A stretch of DNA of 64,000 nt, from positions 62,001 to 126,000 of the forward strand of contig MU266331.1 in NCBI GenBank assembly GCA_021014945.1, in the 5' to 3' direction. Each line of letters begins with the position of its first letter. Within the stretch, counting starts at the first letter, position 1. The translations under genes were made by a program, and so were the position numbers. This document shows, piece after piece, positions 1-9,411 of this stretch. Below the pieces are notes generated by a model. It ran no database searches. It was not told where the DNA came from and worked only from the letters and a program-made list of their open reading frames with translations. Origin of the DNA: Leucogyrophana mollusca. Taxonomy: Eukaryota; Basidiomycota; Agaricomycetes; Boletales.

Positions 1-239
1 CAGAGGAAGTGTCAACACGCATCAAAGAAGCTACCAGACGTCTGGTACAATCAAGCAATGGTGCACTTGGCGCTATCTGCCTCGGCTGCGCTGCCATGAC
101 AGGCCTGGACACGACCATACGTGAAGCCTGCGTAGAGGAGCTCGGCGCAGAGGCAGGGTCCGAGATCCGGATTATCGACGGAGTTACTGCCGCAGCAGGC
201 ATCGTTCAAGGACTACTGGTCCGAGGCTGTTCCCTCTGA
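1..239 (+). CDS. Asp/Glu/hydantoin racemase-like protein, 3' end
   Basis: Only the last ~79 codons are in the window; the gene starts before base 1 and stops at 237-239. The visible tail has a Gly/Cys-rich stretch (GAICLGCAAMTGLD) followed by IIDGVTAA. This is the arrangement of the second catalytic cysteine and C-terminal helix in the Asp/Glu/hydantoin racemase family, which includes the yeast DCG1 allantoin-pathway protein. Members of this family racemise amino-acid-derived substrates with a cysteine pair and no cofactor; the substrate cannot be judged from this tail. The gene converges with the nitrilase-like gene at 547-2380. The family assignment rests on a short segment, so the exact subfamily is open. 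Confidence 0.6.
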   Translation, partial: EEVSTRIKEATRRLVQSSNGALGAICLGCAAMTGLDTTIREACVEELGAEAGSEIRIIDGVTAAAGIVQGLLVRGCSL

Positions 240-546
240 CCTTATCTTCACCCCAAAGGTACGCAGCTACTCGCTGCGGACGATACTGATACTGATGGGT
301 AGTCCGCATTTATCAGATCGGATCAACGTTAGCCTCTCGGCGTCCCATCAGCAATCAACCCAATGAAATGTAGGCCCAAATGCAATTCCGCGCCGTCACC
401 AACGTCGAGCCCTCGACATTGTCAAAGTCACAATCAGAAACAAGCTGATCGTACAATTTGAGCATCGGTATACCGGCAGAGATACACCTTTCTCCAAATT
501 ACAAGAAAACACGAATGAGTTACAACCATACTGTAACACCAGTGCC
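240..546. other. convergent 3' intergenic region
   Basis: This lies between two convergent stop codons and should hold both 3' UTRs. I see no further gene, repeat or RNA. Confidence 0.5.
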
Positions 547-2380
547 TCAATTCAGCAAATTCTGTCTCTCTCCCGCTTCATCCGCGTCAAGCAGGTTGGC
601 CTCAGTCCTTCGTCCCATGATCACGCGCCTCACAAATGGCACGTTTTGAAGGGCGCTCTGTGCGCCAGTCGCCGCTGTCCTACCACTTTCAATCGCCCTC
701 AACAAAGCCGCCGACCCAACCCACCCGCCTCCCATCAGAAGGACCAAAAGGACCAATACCTCGGACTCCCCAACATTGGCGTACACCGTGCGCTTCTGGT
801 TGAACGGCCATTGAACACCAACGGTCCTCATCCACGAACCGCCACCGACTTGCATGATCTCACTGATTCCTGCTCCCCCTATTCCGCTAACACCGGTCGC
901 GCCACCATCGCACCACAGCACCATACTTCCTACTTCCTCCGCGCGAGTCTTCGCCTGCTCCCACATTGCAAGGCCGACAGTGGTGTCCCAGGTGCGGGCG
1001 GGAGCGAGGATCACCGCCGGCCTGGATTCGAGACCAGCGAAGGCGGTAGGAAACGCGAGGTCAAGGCAGATGGAAGAGGTGATAGGAATGGGTCGTGTGT
1101 AGTTTGGTGGTGGAGCCCATTCCGGTCTGGTGTAGTCCTTTGGATTTGACAACTCGAGGTTATAGATAGTCGGTGGGTCCACTGAGGGAATCCCTGAAAA
1201 CGACTCTGTAACTAAATGGCCGTCAGCAAGGGAAATCGGTTGATGGCTAAGACATACAAGGGACAAGGTTGCGTTTGTAGTATTGAACGACTTCGTCACC
1301 CTCCTTCTGGGAGTGATGGATCAGGGCAAGACCGTTGCGCTTGAAACGCGTGTTTCCAGGGTGCGCAGAATCCTCTGCATATTCGTCAAAGGCTACGCCT
1401 AAGAGCGGCCCATGGACCTTGGTACGCAGTTTCGAAAATGCCGCTTCTCTGTCCTTCGGGCTATCGAAAACAATAGCACTTTCAGGAAAGAGAAGGAGCT
1501 TGGCGGCAGTCATCTTGGCAGCTTCACTAATGTAGTCATCAAGAGAAGGCCGTACGATTTTGTGGGACGACGGTAAGACACAACCAACGGTCAAGGCTGT
1601 TGAGTCGGGCGTGTCAGCGCGACGAGGCAGCTCATCCGTCACGAACGACGGAAGTGCCAGGGCGACCACAAGAGTGGCGAGCGATAATACGCTGCGAGAC
1701 CTTGAGGATTGTGCGCGCTTTGCAGACCTTTCGTGTGGCGACAGGAGGGCGGACTCTGAGTCGTCGTCGCCGCCGTCGCCATCGATAGCCTTTGAGCTCA
1801 TCAGCAATACCCCTGCTAGCTCTGAACAGATTGTGGCCCATGCAGCGAGGATCCAATCAATGCCAGCAGGCCCCAGGTAGGGGATGATCCAGGTATAAGA
1901 GTGTGTGCCGAATGCAGGACTCCAAGCCAGGAGACGACCTACAGGAGAGAGGCGGGAGGTGGCGCTCCAGATGATGGCCCACAAAGCCGGGAATATAGTC
2001 AGCTTTGACCAGTGAGACTCCATACGCCAGCTGAGGCGCAGGTCTAGGTAGAATGCGAAGATGGCACATAGATATGTAACGGCAGAAAGGACTGCTATGG
2101 CACCAATCGACTGAGTGGGGCTTGATAAGGCTTGCGATGCAGACGAAAGGCGGGCAAGCGATGAGCCAACCGTGACCGAAGCCCAAGAGCAGAGGAGCCC
2201 ACGAACTCTAGTGTCGCGATGAGCTATGAGTTGACCGTGGACTCTCAGTGTGGCGACAAGTAAGACCAGAGGCACGAAAGCAGGGGAAGGTCGCAAGGAT
2301 AGCCAAGCTAGAAAAAGCTCAGCTCCGGCGAAAAGGGGCGTTGGATGGCATATCACGAAGGTCGAAAGAGACCGCGACAT
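547..2380 (-). CDS. membrane-bound nitrilase-superfamily protein, Lnt-like
   Basis: Two exons (2380-1258 and 1211-547) with a 46-nt intron (1212-1257) give 595 aa. Residues ~1-240 contain about six hydrophobic segments. A carbon-nitrogen hydrolase domain follows (~260-540), and a further hydrophobic segment lies near the C terminus. The nitrilase triad is visible: Glu ~300 in LLLFPES, Lys ~369 in YYKRNLVP and Cys ~423 in ITSSICLD. The order 'membrane segments, then nitrilase domain, then a last membrane segment' is that of bacterial apolipoprotein N-acyltransferase (Lnt). Splicing at 1257/1211 restores KRNLVPFTES, typical of this family. The fungal substrate is unknown; an acyltransferase role is inferred. 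It is convergent with the racemase-like gene. Confidence 0.8.
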
Positions 2381-3178
2381 AATGGGAGTTGGGGAAGGCT
2401 AGCAGGCCGCGTTTATTGTTATATATCTGCTTGCAACGTTTCGAAGCCGCAGTAGCACCCTGGACTGATAATCAGCACAAGTGTGTACATACAGCAACTC
2501 AGGTACAATTAATGCACTGGGACTTTGTACAAATGGCTTTGATGGCCCGTGAAGACTCCGCGACAATAAATAATAGGTAATGTAATACTCCAAGGCAATG
2601 TAACGTTGCGCCATGACCCTCGCGCAAGTCCAACGCCTCCTTACAAGTATCTGACATGATTTCCCAGGCTGGTTGAGAGCTACCGAGTAATCCAGCAGCT
2701 CGTGATGGGCGTTTTTGGTCGTATAGCTCGAGAGTGAACTGTCGTTTAGTGAGTGTGCAGAGTTGGACTCCAGATGACGTGGCTGGTACTCATCGCCAAG
2801 TTGTGTCGCATACCTCTTCAGTGTCAAAAACGCACATTTACGGACCATACCATTCGTCGGACTTGGCAGCTTTTTGGGCGACATCGGATACTATCACAAA
2901 TCACGCCTTATGGGATGCATCGCGCGCGCTCTGGGGCCGTGGTACCAGTGTAGATATTGAAGACAACGCGGACAAGGGAGGTCGGGTTATTGGTCGTACA
3001 AGCAATTGAATTAGCTGGAGTGGGAGAAAGAGCAGTACAGCAAGATACGAAAGTCGCCGTGGCAGGATGGGAATAATGCAACACACTAGTGGGAGAGGTG
3101 ACCTTGGGGACAGGAAAGATGGAAGGGGGCAGTCAGCGATATAGCAAGGACGCAGGTAGCCCAAAGTGTTAAACCTAC
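2381..3178. other. intergenic region, no supported gene
   Basis: About 800 bp lie between the start of the Lnt-like gene and the stop of the BCL7-like gene. They should contain the promoter of the former and the terminator of the latter... for the minus-strand pair. Open frames on both strands (for example 2399-2884 minus and 2734-3009 plus) show no recognisable motif and no splice logic. Confidence 0.4.
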
Positions 3179-3957
3179 TTATGAGGAGTTGTCTTGTCTA
3201 GTTTCCTGGTCGCCAGTATCTTCTGCGTCCAATGGTTCCGCGAAGGGGTCTACGGTATTGTCCATCAATGGGCCGCCCAATAGCGCGTCCCCATCTTCAA
3301 TTTGATTGAGGTCGCTGACACTTTCAAAGGGTGTGCCGTCTGGGCCAAGCACTGCCATGTCCAAATCCTCGACGTCTTCTGGCATTGCATTTACATCCAC
3401 GTCAACGTCAACGCCGACGCCAACGGTCATATCATCATCCAAAGCTTTGAGCGAGGCGTCGAGTATGTCTGCCGTTTCATCCGTCGACAAAGCTGGCTCA
3501 GCAGGTTGAAGTGAGAGCGCGGGTGGTGCTGGCGAAGGAGGTTTCGTCTGAGGCTCCGATGGCAGCTCCTGCGTGGCAGAATTGACGTCTTGCGTTGCCG
3601 TGTCAGCTTCAGGCGCAACAGATTGTGCTGGCTCGTCCTGATCCATCTCCTCATCTCCATCCACAACTTCAGGCTCGTCAGGCAGCGGGGCGAGAGGTTC
3701 ATCAACCTCGCCCTCGTCGTCGCTGAATTGCTTGTAGAGGGAACGATGAGTATAGTATAGAAAGGCTGAGAAGCACCGTGGACCCTCACCTGTTTCTTTT
3801 CCGTCTGCACCCATTTGTATATTTTCATCGAAGAGTTCGGAGGGGCATTCTCGGGAGAGACCCATATCTTCTCCCAGCAGGATACTGGCATCATAAGCTG
3901 ACGCCGGGCAGCCTCTGTGGTCGCGGTGCTCACGCCAATCCTTCGTCTAGTAGCCAT
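3179..3957 (-). CDS. BCL7-family protein, putative SWI/SNF-associated subunit
   Basis: Exon 1 (3957-3790) and exon 2 (3730-3179) with a 59-nt intron give 239 aa. Residues ~5-56 match the BCL7 N-terminal domain pattern: a basic start, then a WEKIWV segment and a MKIYKWVQ strand. This is the conserved block of animal BCL7A/B/C, which are subunits of BAF (SWI/SNF) remodelling complexes. The remaining ~180 residues are acidic, Pro/Ser/Thr-rich and probably disordered, including a VGVGVDVDVDVN run near residue 150. Splicing at 3789/3731 joins the domain in frame to an FSDDEGEVDEP stretch. A nuclear chromatin role is inferred from the family; nothing local confirms it. Confidence 0.75.
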
Positions 3958-5079
3958 TATAATTGAGGAAAGCTGGGCGGCAGAGCGAAGTTATGAGCCT
4001 CTTGGTCTCTGTATCAATGTGATGTGGCTTCGTCGTGACTTTCTCTCGGTTCTCTGACTTTCGTCTGGGCCCGTGATTTTTTCTCAGTCCACAAGGGATA
4101 CCCGTCACTCGTCGGACTCGTCGGGACTGCTGCTACTTACATGTCAGTCGCATCTTCCGTCCGTCTACCTGATATTCAGGTGACGGTTTCGAGGACGTCT
4201 TTGAAGCCCTGCCCGGAGACATACGAAAGCCTAGACAGTCTCTAACAAGAACTCTTTCTACATCGGATTGATCAATGTCCCTCACAGCGCCCGTGGAGTC
4301 TGCGTATTGCACGACCGATTGAGACATGCGTCTCCTCGGATTGTCATCGATATCCAACGTCTTTCGCCCACTTAACTGTTCTCCGACTACGAGACCTCCG
4401 TCTCACCCAAAATCACGTTGAAAGGCTTCGCTACCCTCGTTATAAATTCTGCCTCAAATCGTGAACCCTGGCACTAGTCACTAGTACTGTACTCCTCGCG
4501 GGATGGATCTCCGCGTATCTTGAGCCTCGGATGTCAGCTAATTTCCCCTGTATCGTCAGCTCAGTGCCCCTCCCAGAGGTTTAAAGGTATCGTCGTACAG
4601 GGGTCGTCCTTGACACAGAAGGATTTTCCAGTCCATTACATACCGAATTGCCTTGCTACACTCGTGGTCGATTGTCCAAGTCCAGGGTGCCTCCCAACGG
4701 ACACCCATACCATGACCGACGACGCACCCGTTCCAGAGCGACTAGGTCATGGTGTCTACAGCAAGAAGCTTTGTGGTATGTTTCTAGACTCAATGACGTT
4801 GCCTGTGTCACGGCGTTCCTATCCGACATCTTCGGTAGGTGAATACAATTCGCAGCATCCTAGGAGCCGTAATTATTACGCCTGCATCAGTATAAATTTT
4901 TACAAGAGTTGTTCTGCTGCAAGGTGGTATATACTGCCTGCAAGTATTGTCTTATTTTTCCTGGGCGTAAGACTCACGAACGGCCACAGGCCCGTGTCTG
5001 GAATGATGCTGACGGCCGGAAATTGTCCTCCCCCTCATACCGCCCTGGACGCGGCGATGGAGCAAGATAGACGCGATCG
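3958..5079. other. intergenic region with unconvincing ORFs
   Basis: This 1.1-kb stretch runs from the BCL7-like start to the MED7 stop. It contains an ORF at 4133-4357 (minus) and an exon-like ORF starting at 4711 (plus, MTDDAPVPERLG...) that runs into a GTATGT donor-like sequence. I found no downstream exon or family match for either. A short unrecognised gene cannot be excluded. Confidence 0.35.
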
Positions 5080-6065
5080 TCATGCTTCCTCCGCCCAGCG
5101 CCACACATCTTCACTGGTTACGCCACCCACTTCTTGAAGATTCTGTCTCGCGGATTTCGACGACATGTCGTCTGAGATACCAGTTTTCTGGCTGGCATTC
5201 AAGCGAAGATTTGCAAGCTGTGCCTCTAAAGAGTCACATTGACTGTATACGAAAGTCGATAAGGCGAAGCGAAAGCACTCCAGATGAACACTTACAGATG
5301 TATTGCCTTTGTCTCCTCTTTCCGTATCTCAAGCTGGCGCTGCATCATCAGTTCTAGGTTCCCCCTCGCCTGTAAACACATAAATAGGTCGTATATTGCC
5401 ACGGACAAGGGTAGTATACGTATTTACCTGCACGGGTCGCAGGTCGTTTGCGGCGGCCATGATATTTTGTGCAAGGATTGTGATCCACTCTACATGGCGC
5501 TGCCACTCTGGAGGTGTCGTGGACGAAGGGGGTGGCGGTGGAGCAAGTAATGCATCGGTGAGATGCGAGTAAGCAACAAGGACAGAACGAAGGACAGAAA
5601 GCAACGCCGGGCGACGATCTCGATTAGGAGGTTAGACGGAGGGCAATCGTGGAACCCGAATAACGCACCGACACTAGGATCTGCGGGGTATAACTGATGC
5701 CCGCCGAGCTCAGCTAATGAAGGGATGGTTTCCTTGACCTAGACGGTACGTAGGCTGCATGAATATAATTGTATCGTCAAGATGGGTGGCTGTCGTACAA
5801 ACCACGTATCGCCAAATACACTGTACTGGCCTTCTTCGAGGATCCAATCCACTCTCGGTTTATCGAGCTGCGCGAGGGGCCATGTTGGGACGTCTGTCTG
5901 ATCGGAAAGTACCTCGTGTTGGTTGATCTCGGATAAGTCTGTGCTTTGGTCTGTGGTGCGTTCCTTTAGTAGGGCGAGGAGCTTTAGATTGTGCGACGTG
6001 TAATTAGTATAATGTGACGGAGGTGAAGGAAACGGGTTCCTAAGTTCTGCTTCCTCTTCTTCCAT
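5080..6065 (-). CDS. MED7: Mediator complex subunit 7
   Basis: Five exons (6065-5799, 5738-5669, 5618-5428, 5369-5296, 5242-5080) give 254 aa with all phases matching. The order of MED7 motifs is clear: the N-terminal RNPFPSPPSHYTNYT block, VDWILEEGQYSVFGD, the LGGHQLYP motif, a long helix LLSVLRSVLVAYSHLTDAL with the following WITILAQNIMAAANDLRPVQA segment, and a C-terminal coiled coil (LELMMQRQLEIRKEET). MED7 pairs with MED21 in the hinge of the Mediator middle module and acts in RNA polymerase II initiation. I chose ATG 6065 because it sits directly before the conserved block; an in-frame ATG at 6113 would add 16 residues. It is divergent from mS23, sharing a ~230-bp promoter region. Confidence 0.93.
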
Positions 6066-6297
6066 GTAGTCCGGTGTGGACGAAGGAACATGTCCTAAGG
6101 CACGGAGGAGCAAACATCATTGATGGATTTGGGCCTCTGTTCGGTTGCTAAGTCAGAATCTTGTATTGTGCGAACTTTTCTATAGACTTAACATTAGAGG
6201 TAATTATTTACTGATTTTCAGTCCTCAATATTTCCCGCTCAAAATCCTTGGCTCACTACCTTGACGTCGTCTTGTGCCTTTGCCACGAATCGCGAAA
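6066..6297. promoter_or_regulatory. shared divergent promoter region, MED7 / mS23
   Basis: 232 bp separate the two start codons, so both promoters must lie here or overlap the 5' UTRs. No specific element is recognised. Confidence 0.45.
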
Positions 6298-7218
6298 ATG
6301 GTGCGCAGAATCGCGTCGCAAGTGCACAAACAAGCTGCACGACTTCTGCGCGCGGAGTACATCAAACGTGAGCCCGCCTGGTTCAAAGCCGTGCTCGATC
6401 ATCCTCCACTCCCTCTCCCCCCGAAAGCGCCTCCAGTACGCGCAGAAATAGAGGAACGCCTGGAACGGCGCCATCTGAGGCCAAATGCTAAACTCCGGCC
6501 GCCGAAGAACCACCCACTACCCATATTTTACTTGGAAGATGAGGTTCGCAGGCAGTTTTTCCGCGATCACCCATTCGAGGCCTTTCGGGCCGTCTCTTTG
6601 GTCGAAGGCGGCGCCGTAGAAGACGAACATCCAATAAAAGGAAAGGAGTGGACGCGTTTGGGACAGAGGGGAAGGAATCCCACCCCAGAAGAGTGTGTTC
6701 AAACGATTTTCTAAATAACGTGGAGCCATACTGAACTATTTTGACTTAGTGCTGTTCATTTCGCGGTCAACCTACACAGGCATCATAGCATGTCTTTGAG
6801 CGTTGCATATGCTCGAGCAGTAGCCCAATTTCGATCTCTGCGCTCCGAGCATGACGTAGCGACTACCTTTGCGCGAATGGAGGCAGAGGCTTATGGTGCT
6901 GTTTTCGATTCGGAGATCGACAGGACGTTTGAGAAGGAAAAGAAGGTGTACGAATCTGAAGACCGGAAGGTGGAATTGGATCAGGGAGCTATGCTTGCTC
7001 GTAAGCGGTGGAAAGCTATTCTCGACGTGGAGAGCGGCATGGGTGGCTGGGATAGAGGGCAGCAGTATACCAGTCTCTGGAAGCAGGGTGTCCGACCGAC
7101 CTACGCGCCTGTGGCGGAGTCGTCGTCCTCTGTGGAGACAGAGGCCTTGGCTTCTACCGCCCCCGCAGGAGCCCGAAGAGTCGCAGCCGGTCCTGACTTT
7201 ATGGGGGTCCTGCGATAG
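6298..7218 (+). CDS. RSM25: mitochondrial ribosomal small-subunit protein mS23 (Rsm25 family)
   Basis: Two exons (6298-6692, 6750-7218) give 287 aa. The N-terminal ~100 residues carry the family pattern: a basic start, the segment KREPAWFKAVLDHPPLPLPP, and then FYLEDEVRRQFFRDHPFEA, which aligns with the conserved YVEDRLRSLFYKQHPWE region of yeast Rsm25. The second exon contains the helical AYARAVAQFRSLRSEHDVATTF segment and an acidic/basic helix ending near residue 240. The tail is Ala/Ser-rich. The protein is a structural component of the mitochondrial small subunit. The intron (6693-6749, 57 nt) is needed because the upstream frame stops at 6714. It converges with RPN5, with stop codons 110 bp apart. 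Confidence 0.88.
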
Positions 7219-7330
7219 TCTGGCGAAAACTACGGTTTTAACTTACAGACCTGCCCACTTACGGCCGACATAGTCGGTTTTCTAGACAGTATTCCACACA
7301 TCAAGTAATCATATACAGGACAGCGAGGAA

Positions 7331-9123
7331 CTATGCCTTGATCCGTGATTGTGCAGCCTGGGCTGCATTCATACCCATCCACGTCTTCTCTACAAGCCCT
7401 AACAGCTTTTGCATGTCCGAACTCCAGTCGTTCATGACATCCTCTGCGGTCCGCTTGCTTCTGAAGTTGACGATCCCAGATGGTCGGTCGACACGCGCCC
7501 AGATGGTGGACGAGACAACTAGCCGTGCGAGTGTTTCTTCTGTTTGTTGGGGCGTGAGGTCGAGGAGCGTGGTGAGGCGGGACAGGGTGATTCGTGTGTA
7601 ATACTGTGATACAACGCGGATGTTCTGGGAGGGGGTGTTAGATGAATGGCAGAAGGGTTATGTATGTAACTTACGTGCTCGATGACACGGGTGTGCAGAT
7701 CCTCCCACTGCTTGTCATTAGAGAAAACAGGGGTGGTTCGCAGGAACGGGCCGTAGATGGACTCGATACCAGGCCATCTCATGAGCTCACGCGTCACAAA
7801 GCACTTCACGAGGTTGCTGGAATGGGGGTTAATAATCAAGACCGAGGAATACCGTATGGACTTACTAGTGTATCTCCAACTTCACCAGGGTCGGGTTGAT
7901 GTAAAGATGGTGGAGCATGTCAGACTGCTCGTTGTTGTGGGGTGCGAGTACGACGTAATAGACAATATGTTCGAGAGCCTGGGTAATTGGTGAGTGGAAT
8001 GCAACGTAAGGCAGAAACCTCTCTCACAGCCCGTCCTTTACTTTCGTCCTCTTTTATGGACGGTGTCTCCCATACTTTCTCGTAATGCTTGGCTACATCC
8101 AAATATGCGCTCTGATGAAGAGCTTGTTGAATCATCAAATCGTAAAACTTGAGTTTGAGATCCTGTATCGGGGTGTAAGCATGACAAGCTGAAGGCCGCA
8201 CCACAACCCACAACGCGTAAATCGCACCTCGTTCGCTTTCTCTTTCAAGAACAGTTCGTTGACCTTCCGTCCGTTCACTCGGGCTTTCACCCACTCTGGC
8301 TCGCCACCCCCAATTGCACTCTTTCCTTCCTTCCCGGCAACTTCCCCGTCCTTTATCCGAGCCAAAGCCACGAGCAGTCGCATCTGCTCCAAGATAAACT
8401 CTGTCTTCTCTCTGCGTTCCATCGAGGAATACGTTTCGACTTGAAGATCGGTGAGGAGGTCGGATGCAGTCTGGAGTGATTCTTTAGATGTCGGTGAGGT
8501 GGCAGCAGGCTTCTTCGAAAGGGATTCGTGGTGGTGGGCGAGGGCCAGCGATACCCGTGCGCGAGGCGTTTCCAGGAATATCTAATAAACTGCGTATTAG
8601 CGTATGTCCACCGAGCACTTAGGCGAGCCTTAGTACCTTGCCTTCAGTAACAATTCGGAGTGTCTCGATCAGTTCCAGCCATTTCTCGACGCCTTCCCGC
8701 TCTCTGATATCCGGAAGCCAAGCTATAGTTTGCTCTACTATTGCCTGCACGACACCCTTTAACTGGCCGTGCTTCTTGCTCAGTACGCTGACGGTAGAAT
8801 TCAGCTGGGGGTAATCGCGTGCGTCGTAACATTGTTCCACTGCGGCCTTGGCCAACCGCGTAGTTGAAGGCAAATCCGAGGCCTACAGAGTTATCGGTGA
8901 GCATGGATAGCTAAGATCCCTATTTCCTTACATTTCTGGTTTGTTTCTCGAGCACAAATAGTTTGTCAAGGGCTTCTGTTAACTTGCCCGACTTGGATAT
9001 CGGTTAGTGTGAGGCGCAGTCTGTTCGGTAGGGCACACTGACCTTGGATAAAGACACAGTTTCTGGTAGCAGTGCATCGACTTCCGGTGTAAAATCCTTT
9101 TCTTGTTTTTTTGGATCGGACAT
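7331..9123 (-). CDS. RPN5: 26S proteasome lid subunit Rpn5 (PSMD12)
   Basis: Eight exons (9123-9043, 8991-8932, 8882-8637, 8581-8228, 8162-8028, 7978-7866, 7816-7675, 7624-7331) give 474 aa, the usual size for Rpn5. Diagnostic segments include DLQVETYSSMERREKTEFIL followed by EQMRLLVAL, the helix FYDLMIQQALHQSAYLDVAKHY, and a C-terminal PCI domain (~300-440) with NIRVVSQYYTRITLSRLTTL and an RVDRPSGIVNF strand. Rpn5 is a scaffold subunit of the 19S lid that contacts the deubiquitinase Rpn11; a related role in the COP9 signalosome is known in yeast. All introns are GT-AG and 49-65 nt. Confidence 0.95.
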
Positions 9124-9411
9124 GATGAAAGTATAACGCGAGCTTGAATACGGTGCTGTGAGATTGGGCGTGAACTGACGCGTCGCAAAGAGGTTTGGTG
9201 TTGTTTGACGTTCCTTCCCTTTATGGATTGTCCCCTGTACAGCTGGTTCCGCTTCCACAGCCAATGTATTCCCCTTTGGCTCATGGTCAGATTCTTTAGG
9301 CGGGAATGGCATATTATTCCAATCTGCGTATGAATAGTGTTCGTGATAGTAACCCTACACAAGCGCCAGCACCGTGTACCGTATGAGTAAATAGTCCGCC
9401 GCGTAGAGAGA
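9124..9411. other. RPN5 upstream region / F-box gene 3' flank
   Basis: 288 bp between two minus-strand genes. The RPN5 reading frame stays open upstream of the chosen ATG (to 9312), but the family start MSDPKKQEKDF fits ATG 9123. Nothing else is seen. Confidence 0.35.

Noticed and set aside
646..1149. 167-codon plus-strand ORF
   Set aside because: Antisense shadow of the nitrilase domain; Arg/Pro/Ser-rich composition typical of a wrong frame.
2399..2884. 161-codon minus-strand ORF
   Set aside because: No motif, no splice logic and composition unlike neighbouring genes; it lies where untranslated and promoter sequence is expected.
4711..4860. Exon-like start MTDDAPVPERLG with a GTATGT donor
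   Set aside because: No downstream exon or family match could be found before the MED7 gene, so a gene call is not supported.
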